Positions 1 to 8,494 of a DNA stretch of 64,000 bases are shown here, piece by piece. The translations under genes were made by a program, and so were the position numbers. The DNA is taken from the NCBI GenBank assembly GCA_049644325.1, contig JBARRR010000061.1, positions 1-64,000 of the forward strand, written 5' to 3'. Each line of letters opens with the position of its first letter. Within the stretch, counting starts at the first letter, position 1. The notes below the pieces were generated by a model that was not told where the DNA came from, made no database searches, and saw only the letters and a program-made list of their open reading frames with translations. The stretch comes from DASZHA01 sp049644325 (GTDB taxonomy: Bacteria > Chloroflexota > Dormibacteria > DASZGP01).

Positions 1-1
1 C

Positions 2-220
2 CGAACGCTTCCTCCGGGACATCCCGACAATCCCAAGTCACGAATGACCCCCGATGAGTACCTGCGCAAGCGCCGGGAAGCCATCTTCAGGCGAATGGCT
101 GCCCGAGGAGAGAAATCGCGACGCCGGCGCTCGCAAGGACCGGCGGCCGTGCGGTCTCAGCCGGATTCGTCGCCGGGCATCGCTCCAGAGCGGGCCGGCC
201 CCGAGCCTCCAGCCAGGTAG
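2..220 (+). CDS. 3' end of an unidentified protein running in from the left edge
   Basis: An open frame enters from the left edge and stops at TAG 218-220. Its last 72 codons read like real protein: after an internal ATG at 44 comes MTPDEYLRKRREAIFRRMAA, then a basic Arg-rich stretch and a Pro/Glu-rich end. It converges with the gene ending at 234, leaving 13 bases between them. I recognise no family. Because rpoC commonly lies upstream of rpsL, a charged C-terminal extension of rpoC is conceivable, but no RpoC motif is visible. It could instead be a short gene starting at 44. Confidence 0.4.
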   Translation, partial: RTLPPGHPDNPKSRMTPDEYLRKRREAIFRRMAARGEKSRRRRSQGPAAVRSQPDSSPGIAPERAGPEPPAR

Positions 221-233
221 AATTCTCGGCCGT

Positions 234-1484
234 CTAGCCGGAGTTGGCTGCGAATTCCACCGTTACGGCGATACGCCCGGAGAATTCGTAGTCGCGGGTC
301 TGGCCGTCTGGGTACGTCGTCCGGATGGTGTAGTCGAGGTCGATAGCGTAGGGGGTCGGACCGCGTGCGCCGAGCTCGTCGGGCGAGTTCCATTGCTGGA
401 TCACCGGGCGGTCGCCCCCGCCGCCATCGCCGGGCGCGCTTACCTCGCCGGGCGGCCCATCGCGGCTGCCTGACGCTAGCCGCCAGTTCAGGACGACGGA
501 GTACCCATCACCGGCGGGCCTGCCATCGAGCGTCATCTGTCCCTCGGCGTCGATGATCGGCCGAACGTACAGGTACACCGGCGTCCCGCGGGGCGCCTCT
601 AGCGCGGCTAAGCCTCGATCCGACAATGGTGCTCCGTCCGATCGCAGCCGCGCCAATCCGGCCGCTCGTGCATGCGGCGGGGTGTAGGCCACCACGGGTG
701 CGGCTGCGACCTGGCCGAAGGTTGAGTTGGTGACATCGACCGCGAATGGCGCGGTTAATAACACCAGGTTCCCGGAGAACGGATCGAAGTCAGCAACATG
801 GGCGATCCCGGTGACGTGGGCGGTGACGACCGGGTTGATGTTCGTTGGTGTGACATAGCGGTGCGGGATCTGCATGCTGGGCTGGCCGCCGGGGAGGGTG
901 GCGGTCTGGCCGTCGCCAAAATCCACGGACCAAGACGCCACCGACCATGCGTTGGGCTCGACCGAGATGTTCAAGGTGCGATCGGCTTGGGATATGAAGT
1001 CGTCGGCGATGCTGGCCTGCAGGGTCGTGCCTTGGTTCGGTAGGACGACTGGCGGGCTGAGGTTGACGTTCAGGGCATAGATCAGTTGCCCGTTCGCGAG
1101 CTGGCTGGTGCCGGCCAGCAGCGGCCGGCTCCCGGGGACCCATCTCAGTTGACCTGCCCTGCTCACTCCGTCGTTGACCGGCTGGTTGGTATTGCAGTCG
1201 ACGATCTGGACGTCGTAGCTCGTGGTGCCATCGGGGCGGGTGACCACGTTCAGCCAGCGCATGTAATAAGGAGTCGGGCAGCCGATGAACCTACGGGTTG
1301 GGACGGTGCTGGTTCTTCCGGAGGACGTCTCTGTTGCCTGGAAATACACGTAGGAAGTCCCACTCGTTCCGGGCACGCTGGTCGTATTGAACGTGATGTC
1401 GCCTTTGCCATATGCGTAGACCGAGACCATAGATGTCCACAGAAAGACGAGAGAGAGTGCCAGAGCTGAGGGCTTATGGGACAT
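234..1484 (-). CDS. Secreted protein with a PKD-like segment, function unknown
   Basis: 416 residues. The N-terminus (MSHKPSALALSLVFLWTSMV) is a typical Sec signal peptide, so the protein is probably exported. Around residues 180-200 the text WSVDFGDGQTAT matches the FGDG signature of PKD-type beta-sandwich domains, which usually serve in extracellular binding. The rest is rich in Thr, Ser, Pro and Gly with no catalytic motif that I recognise. It overlaps the end of the upstream minus-strand gene by 11 bases, so the two are probably co-transcribed and may act together at the cell surface. The substrate is unknown. Confidence 0.7.
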   Translation of the reverse strand: MSHKPSALALSLVFLWTSMVSVYAYGKGDITFNTTSVPGTSGTSYVYFQATETSSGRTSTVPTRRFIGCPTPYYMRWLNVVTRPDGTTSYDVQIVDCNTNQPVNDGVSRAGQLRWVPGSRPLLAGTSQLANGQLIYALNVNLSPPVVLPNQGTTLQASIADDFISQADRTLNISVEPNAWSVASWSVDFGDGQTATLPGGQPSMQIPHRYVTPTNINPVVTAHVTGIAHVADFDPFSGNLVLLTAPFAVDVTNSTFGQVAAAPVVAYTPPHARAAGLARLRSDGAPLSDRGLAALEAPRGTPVYLYVRPIIDAEGQMTLDGRPAGDGYSVVLNWRLASGSRDGPPGEVSAPGDGGGGDRPVIQQWNSPDELGARGPTPYAIDLDYTIRTTYPDGQTRDYEFSGRIAVTVEFAANSG

Positions 1485-2016
1485 TGTTTTGCAGCAGTTG
1501 TCGTTGGTCCGTTTTCCAGGCCCCGCTCCCTAGTCGCAGGTCCATTCGATAGGCACCCTTCGTTGTGTTCTGGTCTGGCTCCACAGCATCTCCGGTCAGC
1601 GAATCCGTATCGTGGCCGCGTAGCCAGAGCACGTAGGTCGCACTCGCTCTATCTGCGTCCAGGGTTACGGCCCACTTCTCGAGATGGGTTTCGAGAGTGA
1701 CGCTCCGATGCTTCTTGATGGCTTCTTGCTGAATGAACAGCCGGAAGTTATAGCTGGCGATGGAGTCGTGCCCACTGGTCACGGCGTCAATCAGATCGCC
1801 ATTACCCGTCCTCCGAGCCTCAGCCTCGACCTCGTAGTAGTGACGAACCGCCGCCATGACCGCCTCTGGCGAGTGAATGTCCACACTGGCCGAAGGAACC
1901 ACCACCACCCGCGTATCAGCCTGCCGAAGCCCAAACCAAGCCGCCACTCCCAGGAGCGCAGCAACCACCAAAGCCACAAGGGCCGCCGGGATCCAAGTCC
2001 GAACCGAGCTGGCCAT
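1474..2016 (-). CDS. Membrane-anchored protein of unknown function
   Basis: 180 residues from ATG at 2016. An upstream in-frame start would add ten residues, but only the ATG at 2016 has a good ribosome binding site (GGAGG four bases upstream). One membrane segment follows directly (about residues 6-30, Ala/Val/Leu-rich), then a soluble region with text such as AVMAAVRHYYEVEAEARRTG that resembles small NTF2-like or Mce-associated helical domains; this likeness is only suggestive. It is the first gene of a two-gene unit with the PKD-like secreted protein and is divergent from the ribosomal operon. Confidence 0.65.
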   Translation of the reverse strand: MASSVRTWIPAALVALVVAALLGVAAWFGLRQADTRVVVVPSASVDIHSPEAVMAAVRHYYEVEAEARRTGNGDLIDAVTSGHDSIASYNFRLFIQQEAIKKHRSVTLETHLEKWAVTLDADRASATYVLWLRGHDTDSLTGDAVEPDQNTTKGAYRMDLRLGSGAWKTDQRQLLQNNVP

Positions 2017-2150
2017 GCTCCCTCCGACTGATCGCCGCCGGCGCACGCCGCGGCCGCGTGGGGGGAGGAGGCCATTTTAGCCCCCGTAGCCGCCTCTCGG
2101 CAACCAACATGTATGCTTGCCTTCGCCTAAGCTCCCGAGTTCAGCCGCAA

Positions 2151-2180
2151 TTGACGGCGATCTCAGCCTGCTGCTACAAT
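2151..2180 (+). promoter_or_regulatory. Vegetative promoter of the rpsL (str-S10-spc) operon
   Basis: TTGACG at 2151-2156 and TACAAT at 2175-2180 are separated by 18 bases. These match the primary sigma factor consensus at five of six positions each. Transcription would begin near 2187, about 140 bases before the rpsL TTG start. This is the best match to consensus in the window and fits the start of a 23-kb ribosomal operon. Confidence 0.75.
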
Positions 2181-2328
2181 TCCCCTTCGCGCCTCTAGTC
2201 GCCCTGGTATTCCTGTGCGCCCAAGAGACGTCGATCCGAAGCCTGAGCGGCCTCGCTCGAAACGAACGGTAGGGTACCCGCCTCGGGTGCCGCGAGACGA
2301 GGTCCTCGCACTCACCATTAGGAATAGC
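2181..2328 (+). other. Untranslated leader of the rpsL operon
   Basis: About 140 bases lie between the predicted transcription start and the rpsL start codon. The frame is open upstream of rpsL, but the translated residues do not belong to S12, so I read this as leader. It holds GC-rich inverted stretches (for example around 2270-2310) that could fold. I recognise no known r-protein autoregulatory structure. The rest of the gap back to 2017 holds only the promoter and the upstream region of the divergent gene. Confidence 0.35.
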
Positions 2329-2703
2329 TTGCCCACAATCAACCAGCTGGTCCGCAAGGGCCGGCATCCCGTGACCAAGAAGACCAAGGCCCCCGCGCTG
2401 AAGGGCTCCCCCCAGCGACGGGGCGTTTGCGTGCGCGTATACACGGTCACGCCGAAGAAGCCGAACTCGGCGCTTCGCAAGGTCTGCCGGGTACGCCTGA
2501 CCTCCCGGATCGAGGTCACCGCGTACATCCCCGGCATCGGCCACAACCTCCAGGAGCACTCGGTGGTGCTGATCCGTGGCGGCCGTGTCAAGGACCTCCC
2601 TGGCGTTCGCTACCACGTGATCCGCGGGACCCTCGACACCTCTGGCGCCAAGAACCGCAACCAGGGCCGTTCCAAGTACGGCGCCAAGCGGGAGAAGAAG
2701 TAA
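2329..2703 (+). CDS. rpsL: 30S ribosomal protein S12
   Basis: S12 sits at the decoding centre of the small subunit. From TTG 2329 the protein is 124 residues, exactly the family size, and begins with the hallmark PTINQLVRKGR. The conserved TPKKPNSALRKV, where streptomycin-resistance substitutions occur, is intact with wild-type Lys, as is the second resistance-associated stretch around GRVKDLPGVRYH. An upstream in-frame start would add 38 residues without homology; TTG 2329 has AGGA about five bases upstream. It overlaps rpsG by one base (TAATG), so translation is probably coupled. Confidence 0.95.
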   Translation: MPTINQLVRKGRHPVTKKTKAPALKGSPQRRGVCVRVYTVTPKKPNSALRKVCRVRLTSRIEVTAYIPGIGHNLQEHSVVLIRGGRVKDLPGVRYHVIRGTLDTSGAKNRNQGRSKYGAKREKK

Positions 2704-3176
2704 TGCCGCGCAGAGCTCGTATTCAGCGGCGCGTCATCACGCCTGACCCGGTGTACACGCACGGGGGCGTGGCAAAATTCATCAACTGCGTGATGCTCCG
2801 AGGCAAGAAGAGCACGGCGGAGCGGATCGTCTACGGCGCGTTCGACATCATCAAGGACCGTTCGCGCGGTGGCGACCCCCTCGAGATCTTCGACAACGCC
2901 CTGCGGAATGCCACGCCGATCCTCGAAGTTAAACCTAAGAGGGTCGGTGGCGCCACCTATCAGGTGCCAGTCGAGATCCGTCCCGACCGCCGGGCTGCGC
3001 TGGCCCGCCGCTGGATCATCCGCTACGCCCGCGCCCGCGGTGGCAAGTCCATGTCGGAGAAGCTCGCCAACGAGTTGATGGACGCCAACAACAACCTCGG
3101 CGCCGCAGTCAAGCGGAAGGAAGACACCCACAAGATGGCGGAGTCCAACAAGGCCTTCAGCCACTTCCGCTACTGA
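2703..3176 (+). CDS. rpsG: 30S ribosomal protein S7
   Basis: 157 residues, the usual S7 length. S7 nucleates the head of the 30S subunit and contacts the E-site tRNA. The text EIFDNALRNATPILEVKPKR and the later GGATYQVPVEI are characteristic. The ATG overlaps the rpsL stop in TAATG and no separate ribosome binding site is obvious, which points to coupling. It is followed after 37 bases by fusA, the classical str-operon order. Confidence 0.95.
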   Translation: MPRRARIQRRVITPDPVYTHGGVAKFINCVMLRGKKSTAERIVYGAFDIIKDRSRGGDPLEIFDNALRNATPILEVKPKRVGGATYQVPVEIRPDRRAALARRWIIRYARARGGKSMSEKLANELMDANNNLGAAVKRKEDTHKMAESNKAFSHFRY

Positions 3177-3213
3177 GCGCGGAAGGCAGCAACAAGAGGA
3201 TTCGAATCAGGTT

Positions 3214-5370
3214 TTGAGCCAGGTTATTGAGGAGTCAACGTCTGCCCCGGCAGCGCCGGGGTCGGCAAAGAAGATGAACGTCGCGACAAAGGCAAAGGGA
3301 AGGACCTTCCCGATCGAGAAGACCCGAAACATCGGGATTATGGCGCACATCGACGCCGGTAAGACCACGACCACCGAACGGATCCTCTTCTACACCGGTC
3401 GCATCCACCGCATGGGCGAGGTCCACGAGGGCGCCGCAACCATGGACTGGATGGTCCAGGAGCAGGAGCGCGGCATCACCATCACGTCGGCGGCGACCGC
3501 CTGTGAGTGGCGCGGCCACCGTATCAACATCATCGACACGCCCGGACACGTGGACTTCACGGTAGAAGTCGAGCGCAGCCTGCGCGTGCTCGATGGCGCC
3601 GTCGCGGTCTTTGACGCTGTCAGTGGCGTGGAGCCCCAGTCGGAGACGGTCTGGCGCCAGGCCGACCGGTACGACGTACCCCGGATTGCCTTCATCAACA
3701 AGATGGACCGCGTCGGGGCGGATTTCTACGGCTCGCTGGAGTCGATCCGGGAGAAGCTCGGCGCCAACGCTGTCGCCATCCAGATCCCGATCGGCCGCGA
3801 GGGCGGCTTCAATGGCATCGTCGACCTGGTCGCACAGGAAGCCCACATCTACACCGACGACCTCGGCACCACCCTGGAGTCGGCCGACATCCCAGAGGAG
3901 CTCAAGGGCCACGTCGAGGAGTACCGCCATAAGCTGATCGAGGCGGCGGCCGACTACGACGACGACGTCATGCACGCCTACCTCGAAGACCGGCCCATCG
4001 AGGAGAAGGCCCTGCGCGAGGCGATTCGCAAGGGCACGATCATGACCCAGCTGGTGCCCGTGATCTGCGGTGCGGCGCTGCGCAACCGCGGCGTCCAGCC
4101 GATGCTCGACGCGGTCGTCGACTACCTACCCAGCCCCTCTGACATGCCCGCGGTCGAGGGAACCAACCCCAAGTCCGAGCGCATCGAGGTCCGTGGCGTC
4201 AGCGACGAGCAGCCGTTCTCAGCCCTGGCCTTCAAGGTCGCCACCGACCCGTTCGTCGGCAAGTTGACCTTCTTCCGGGTCTACTCGGGGACGCTCAAGT
4301 CGGGCAGCTACGTGCTCAATGCCACCAAGGGCAAAAAGGAGCGGATTGGCCGGCTGCTGCAGATGCACGCCAACCACCGCGAGGAGATCGAGGAGGTCTA
4401 CGCGGGCGACATCGCCGCCGCCATCGGCCTCAAGGACACCACCACCGGCGACACCCTGACGGTTGAGAACCACCCGCTGGTGCTGGAGAACATCACCTTC
4501 CCGGAGCCGGTCATCGCGGTCGCGATCGAGCCCAAGACCAAGGTCGACCAGGAGAAGATGGGCGTCGCCCTTCAGCGCCTCAGCGAGGAGGACCCGACCT
4601 TCCGCGTCCATACCGACGAGGAGACGGGCCAGACCATCATCGAGGGCATGGGCGAGCTCCACCTCGAGGTCATCGTCGATCGCATGCTGCGCGAGTTCTC
4701 CGTGGACGCCAACGTGGGCAAGCCCCAGGTCAGCTACCGCGAGACCGTGCGCAAGGAGGCCCACGGGGTCGGCCGCTTCGTCCGCCAGTCAGGTGGCCGT
4801 GGCCAGTACGGCCACGCCGAGATCGACGTCGAGCCCAACGAGACCGGCGCGGGGTACGAGTTCGTCGACAAGATCGTGGGCGGCAAGATCCCGCGCGAGT
4901 ACATCAGCGCAGTCGACAAGGGCATCAAGGAGGCGCTCGAGAACGGCGTCCTCGCCGGGTTCCCGATGGTCGACGTCAAGGCCACGCTGGTCGACGGCAG
5001 CTACCACGACGTCGACTCCAGCGAGATGGCGTTCACGGTTGCCGGCTCGATGGCGCTCAAGGACGCGGTCAAAAAGGCCAAGGCCGTGCTGCTCGAGCCC
5101 ATCATGAAGGTCGAGGTCAACATGCCCGAGGAGTTCATGGGCGACGTGATGGGCGACCTCAGCGCCCGGCGCGGCCACATCCTCGGCATGGAGGGCAAGG
5201 GCAGCACCCAGATCGTGCGGTCCTTCGTCCCGCTGGCCAACATGTTCGGCTACGCCACCGAGCTGCGGTCGATGACCCAGGGTCGCGCCAGCTATTCGAT
5301 GGAGTTCGACCACTACCAGGAGGTCCCCCAGTCGGTGGCCGAAGAGATCATCGCCAAGTCGACGGCATGA
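3214..5370 (+). CDS. fusA: Translation elongation factor G
   Basis: EF-G is the GTPase that drives ribosomal translocation. The protein is 718 residues from TTG 3214. The GTP-binding motifs are all present: the P-loop AHIDAGKTTTTERILFYTG, DTPGHVDF and NKMDR. Domains II to V follow in normal order. An internal ATG at 3274 would give 698 residues, closer to the family length, and the first 20 residues (Ser/Ala/Pro-rich) are not conserved, so the start is uncertain. An AGAGGA stands about 13 bases before the TTG. It sits between rpsG and tuf in the str arrangement. Confidence 0.95.
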   Translation: MSQVIEESTSAPAAPGSAKKMNVATKAKGRTFPIEKTRNIGIMAHIDAGKTTTTERILFYTGRIHRMGEVHEGAATMDWMVQEQERGITITSAATACEWRGHRINIIDTPGHVDFTVEVERSLRVLDGAVAVFDAVSGVEPQSETVWRQADRYDVPRIAFINKMDRVGADFYGSLESIREKLGANAVAIQIPIGREGGFNGIVDLVAQEAHIYTDDLGTTLESADIPEELKGHVEEYRHKLIEAAADYDDDVMHAYLEDRPIEEKALREAIRKGTIMTQLVPVICGAALRNRGVQPMLDAVVDYLPSPSDMPAVEGTNPKSERIEVRGVSDEQPFSALAFKVATDPFVGKLTFFRVYSGTLKSGSYVLNATKGKKERIGRLLQMHANHREEIEEVYAGDIAAAIGLKDTTTGDTLTVENHPLVLENITFPEPVIAVAIEPKTKVDQEKMGVALQRLSEEDPTFRVHTDEETGQTIIEGMGELHLEVIVDRMLREFSVDANVGKPQVSYRETVRKEAHGVGRFVRQSGGRGQYGHAEIDVEPNETGAGYEFVDKIVGGKIPREYISAVDKGIKEALENGVLAGFPMVDVKATLVDGSYHDVDSSEMAFTVAGSMALKDAVKKAKAVLLEPIMKVEVNMPEEFMGDVMGDLSARRGHILGMEGKGSTQIVRSFVPLANMFGYATELRSMTQGRASYSMEFDHYQEVPQSVAEEIIAKSTA

Positions 5371-5423
5371 CGGAGACAGCCAAGAAATGAACACCACAGC
5401 AATAGCGCTTCGGAGGAGGAGCA

Positions 5424-6608
5424 ATGGGTAAGCAGAAGTTCGATCGGTCCAAGCCGCATATGAACATCGGCACGATTGGTCACATCGACCACGGCAAGAC
5501 CACGCTGACGGCTGCCATCACCAAGGTGCTGGCGGAGAAGGGCGGCGCCGAGTTCGTGCCCTTCGACAAGATCGACAACGCGCCCGAAGAGAAGCAGCGC
5601 GGCATCACGATCTCGACGGCGCACGTCGAGTACTCAACCGACAACCGTCACTACGCCCACGTGGACTGCCCCGGTCACGCCGACTACATCAAGAACATGA
5701 TCACCGGCGCCGCCCAGATGGACGGCGCGATCCTGGTGGTCGCGGCGACGGATGGTCCCATGCCCCAGACCCGTGAGCACGTCCTTCTCGCCCGCCAGGT
5801 CAACGTTCCCTCGCTGGTGGTGGCTCTCAACAAGGTCGACGCCGTCGATGACGAGGAGCTGCTAGAGCTGGTCGAGCTCGAGGTACGCGAGCTGCTCAAC
5901 CGCTACGAGTTCCCCGGCGACGACGTCCCCATCGTCCGCGTCAGCGCGCTCAAGGCGCTGGAGGACGACGCCGACGCCAAGGAGGGTGTCGCCAAGCTGA
6001 TGGAGGCGGTGGATTCCTACATCCCCGTGCCCGAGCGGGCCGTGGACAAGGCCTTCTTGATGCCGATCGAGGACGTGTTCTCGATCGAGGGTCGTGGCAC
6101 CGTGGTCACCGGCCGCATCGAGCGTGGCCAGGTCAAGGTCAACGAGGAAGTCGAGATCGTCGGCATCAAGGACACTCGCAAGGTGGTCGTGACCGGCGTC
6201 GAGATGTTCCACAAGCTGCTCGACTCCGGCGAGGCCGGCGACAACGTCGGCTGCCTCCTGCGCGGCATCAAGCGCGAGGAGGTCGAGCGCGGCCAGGTGC
6301 TGGCCAAGCCCGGCTCGATCAAGCCCCACACCAAGTTCGACGCCGAGGTCTACGTCCTGACCAAGGAGGAGGGTGGTCGCCACACTCCGTTCTTCAAGGG
6401 CTACCGGCCGCAGTTCTACATCCGCACCACCGACGTCACCGGGGAGGTCATCCTCCAGGAGGGCGTCGAGATGGTGATGCCGGGTGACAACACCAAGATG
6501 ACGATCGAGCTGATCACCCCGATCGCCGTCGAGGACGGCATGCGGTTCGCCATCCGCGAGGGTGGTCGCACGGTCGGCTCCGGTGTCGTCACCGGCGGCG
6601 TCAGCTAG
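5424..6608 (+). CDS. tuf: Translation elongation factor Tu
   Basis: EF-Tu delivers aminoacyl-tRNA to the ribosome. It has 394 residues, the standard length, with GHIDHGKTTL, DCPGHADYIKNM and NKVD as GTP-binding motifs and the conserved C-terminal barrel ending in GGRTVGSGVVTGG. The ATG has a strong ribosome binding site (GGAGGAGG). It lies 54 bases after fusA and 32 bases before rpsJ, joining the str and S10 clusters. No terminator is visible on either side. Confidence 0.97.
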   Translation: MGKQKFDRSKPHMNIGTIGHIDHGKTTLTAAITKVLAEKGGAEFVPFDKIDNAPEEKQRGITISTAHVEYSTDNRHYAHVDCPGHADYIKNMITGAAQMDGAILVVAATDGPMPQTREHVLLARQVNVPSLVVALNKVDAVDDEELLELVELEVRELLNRYEFPGDDVPIVRVSALKALEDDADAKEGVAKLMEAVDSYIPVPERAVDKAFLMPIEDVFSIEGRGTVVTGRIERGQVKVNEEVEIVGIKDTRKVVVTGVEMFHKLLDSGEAGDNVGCLLRGIKREEVERGQVLAKPGSIKPHTKFDAEVYVLTKEEGGRHTPFFKGYRPQFYIRTTDVTGEVILQEGVEMVMPGDNTKMTIELITPIAVEDGMRFAIREGGRTVGSGVVTGGVS

Positions 6609-6640
6609 GTCCGCGGGTAAGAGGTCTCCGAGGCAGCGAG

Positions 6641-6946
6641 ATGGCGCAACGAATTCGAATCCGGCTGAAGGCCTACGACCACAAGGTCCTGGACTCGGCC
6701 GCGGACAAGATCGTTGACACCGCGCGGCGCACGTCTGCGTCGATCGCGGGCCCCATCCCGCTGCCCACGGAGATCAACAAGTACACCGTGATCCGCTCGC
6801 CGTTCATCGACAAGGACTCGCGCGAGCAGTTCGAGATGCGGACCCACAAGCGGATCATCGACATACTCGACCCCAACCCCAAGGTCGTCGACGCTCTGAT
6901 GCGGCTGTCCCTGCCGAGCGGCGTCAACATCGAGATCAAGCTGTGA
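6641..6946 (+). CDS. rpsJ: 30S ribosomal protein S10
   Basis: 101 residues, the normal size. S10 is a head protein of the 30S subunit and, in bacteria that have it, the NusE transcription antitermination factor. Diagnostic text: RIRLKAYDHKVLDSAADKIV and the FEMRTHKR region. It is the first gene of the S10 cluster, starts with ATG after a GAGG-type site, and overlaps rplC by four bases (GTGA). Confidence 0.96.
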   Translation: MAQRIRIRLKAYDHKVLDSAADKIVDTARRTSASIAGPIPLPTEINKYTVIRSPFIDKDSREQFEMRTHKRIIDILDPNPKVVDALMRLSLPSGVNIEIKL

Positions 6947-7560
6947 AAGGCCTGCTCGCCCGCAAGCTGGGGATGACCCAGATCTTCGACGACAAGGGCA
7001 TCGCCGTGCCGGTCACGGTGCTGGAAGCCGGCCCATGCCAGGTAATCGGGCTGCGCACCCAGGAGAAGGACGGCTACGCCGCCACCCGCCTGGGCTTTGG
7101 CGCGGTCGACGAGAAGCGCCTGACCAAGCCCCGCCTGGGCGAGATCAAGAAGGCCAAGGTCAAGCCCATCAAGCAGATTCACGAGTTCCGCGGCGAGCCC
7201 GCCGAGGGCGTCGAGGTGGGCGGCGAGCTCAAGGCCGACGTCTTCAGCGAGGGCGACATGGTCGCGGTCACCGGCACCTCCAAGGGCAAGGGCTTCGCCG
7301 GCGTGGTCAAGCGCCACCGCTTCGGCCGTGGCCCGGTCACCCACGGCTCGCACAACATCCGGCAGCCGGGTTCGGTGGGATCGGTCGACGCCGCGCGAAC
7401 ATGGAAGGGCGTCAAGCTCCCCGGCCAGATGGGCAATACCCAGACCACCACCCGCGGCCTGACCGTGGTCAAGGTCGACGCCGAGCGCAACCTCCTGATG
7501 ATCCGTGGCGCGGTCCCTGGGCCGAAGAACGCCGTGGTCGTGGTCAAGGAGCACAAGTAG
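6943..7560 (+). CDS. rplC: 50S ribosomal protein L3
   Basis: 205 residues starting with GTG inside the rpsJ stop (GTGA). L3 is an early assembly protein whose loop reaches the peptidyl-transferase centre. KGLLARKLGMTQIF at the N-terminus and KGKGFAGVVKRH followed by a GPVTHGSHNIRQPGS-type stretch identify it. The stop overlaps the rplD GTG by one base. Confidence 0.96.
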   Translation: MKGLLARKLGMTQIFDDKGIAVPVTVLEAGPCQVIGLRTQEKDGYAATRLGFGAVDEKRLTKPRLGEIKKAKVKPIKQIHEFRGEPAEGVEVGGELKADVFSEGDMVAVTGTSKGKGFAGVVKRHRFGRGPVTHGSHNIRQPGSVGSVDAARTWKGVKLPGQMGNTQTTTRGLTVVKVDAERNLLMIRGAVPGPKNAVVVVKEHK

Positions 7561-8186
7561 TGGCGGTCGAAGTCGACGTCCGCAGCCGCGACGGCAAGAA
7601 GGCGGGCAAGCTGACGCTCGATTCCCACCTCTTCGAGGCGCCGGTGAACGAGGCCGTGCTGCACCAGGCCGTGCTCCGCCAGCTGGCCAACAACCGGCAG
7701 GGCACGGCCAACACCAAGACCCGGGCCGAGGTCCGGGGCGGCGGTCGCAAGCCGTACCGTCAGAAGGGCACCGGCCGGGCCCGCCAGGGCTCGATCCGGG
7801 CGGTGCAGTGGGCCGGCGGCGGGATCTGGGGCGGCCCCAAGCCGCGCGGCTACACCCAGGACATGCCCCGGAAGCAGCGCCGTCTGGCACTGCGCTCGGC
7901 ACTCAGCGTCAAGGCCCAGGAGGGCCGCATCCTGGTGCTCGAGGACCTCGAGTTCCCGGAGCCCAAGACGAAGGAGTTCATCGGCATCCTCGCCGACGCC
8001 GGCATCGACGGGACGGTGCTGGTGGTGCTCGAGAACCACAACGTCAACGCCGAGAAGTCGGCTCGCAACCTGGTCGGCGTCCGCGTCATCCTCAGCCGCA
8101 ACCTCAACGTCCGCGACTTGCTCAGCCACGAGTGGCTGCTGCTGACGAAGGCCGCTGTCGACCAGATCGGCGAGGTGCTGGCATGA
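7560..8186 (+). CDS. rplD: 50S ribosomal protein L4
   Basis: 208 residues from GTG 7560, which shares its G with the rplC stop. L4 lines the peptide exit tunnel. The tunnel-loop text GRKPYRQKGTGRARQGSIR is intact. The open frame extends far upstream into rplC, but that part is an out-of-frame shadow. In some bacteria L4 also represses the S10 operon; no such leader is evident here. It overlaps rplW by four bases (ATGA). Confidence 0.95.
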   Translation: MAVEVDVRSRDGKKAGKLTLDSHLFEAPVNEAVLHQAVLRQLANNRQGTANTKTRAEVRGGGRKPYRQKGTGRARQGSIRAVQWAGGGIWGGPKPRGYTQDMPRKQRRLALRSALSVKAQEGRILVLEDLEFPEPKTKEFIGILADAGIDGTVLVVLENHNVNAEKSARNLVGVRVILSRNLNVRDLLSHEWLLLTKAAVDQIGEVLA

Positions 8187-8491
8187 GGTCGCCGGACGAG
8201 GTGCTTCTCAAGCCGTTGATCTCCGAGAAGAGCTATGCCGCAATGGCCTACGGCAAGTACACGTTTGACGTTCACCCCTCGGCCAACAAGGTCGAGATCG
8301 CCCACGCCGTCGAGGAAGCCTTCGACGTCAAGGTCGTGGCCGTCAACACCATGAACCTGACCGGCAAGGAGCGGCGTCGCCGCACCCGTCAGGGCACCGG
8401 TCGCGGCTTCGATCCCAAGCGTAAGAAGGCGATCGTGACGCTGGCCCCCGGGCAGCAGATCGCGCGCCTCTTCGAGACGACCTCGGGTTAG
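8183..8491 (+). CDS. rplW: 50S ribosomal protein L23
   Basis: 102 residues from ATG 8183, which overlaps the rplD stop. L23 sits at the tunnel exit and is the docking site for trigger factor and SRP. LLKPLISEKSYAAMAYGKYTF and VVAVNTMNLTGKERRR are the signature ends. The protein is standard length with no extension, unlike its operon partners L22 and L29, which sit at the same tunnel exit. Confidence 0.95.
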   Translation: MRSPDEVLLKPLISEKSYAAMAYGKYTFDVHPSANKVEIAHAVEEAFDVKVVAVNTMNLTGKERRRRTRQGTGRGFDPKRKKAIVTLAPGQQIARLFETTSG

Positions 8492-8494
8492 TCG

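Noticed and set aside
2215..2328. Longer rpsL frame beginning at 2215
   Set aside because: S12 is conserved from PTINQL onward; the added 38 residues have no homology pattern, and TTG 2329 gives the exact family length.
3235..4764. Long minus-strand frames antisense to fusA
   Set aside because: They arise from the codon bias of the GC-rich sense gene; composition is Asp/Val/Leu-skewed without motifs, and the sense EF-G is complete.
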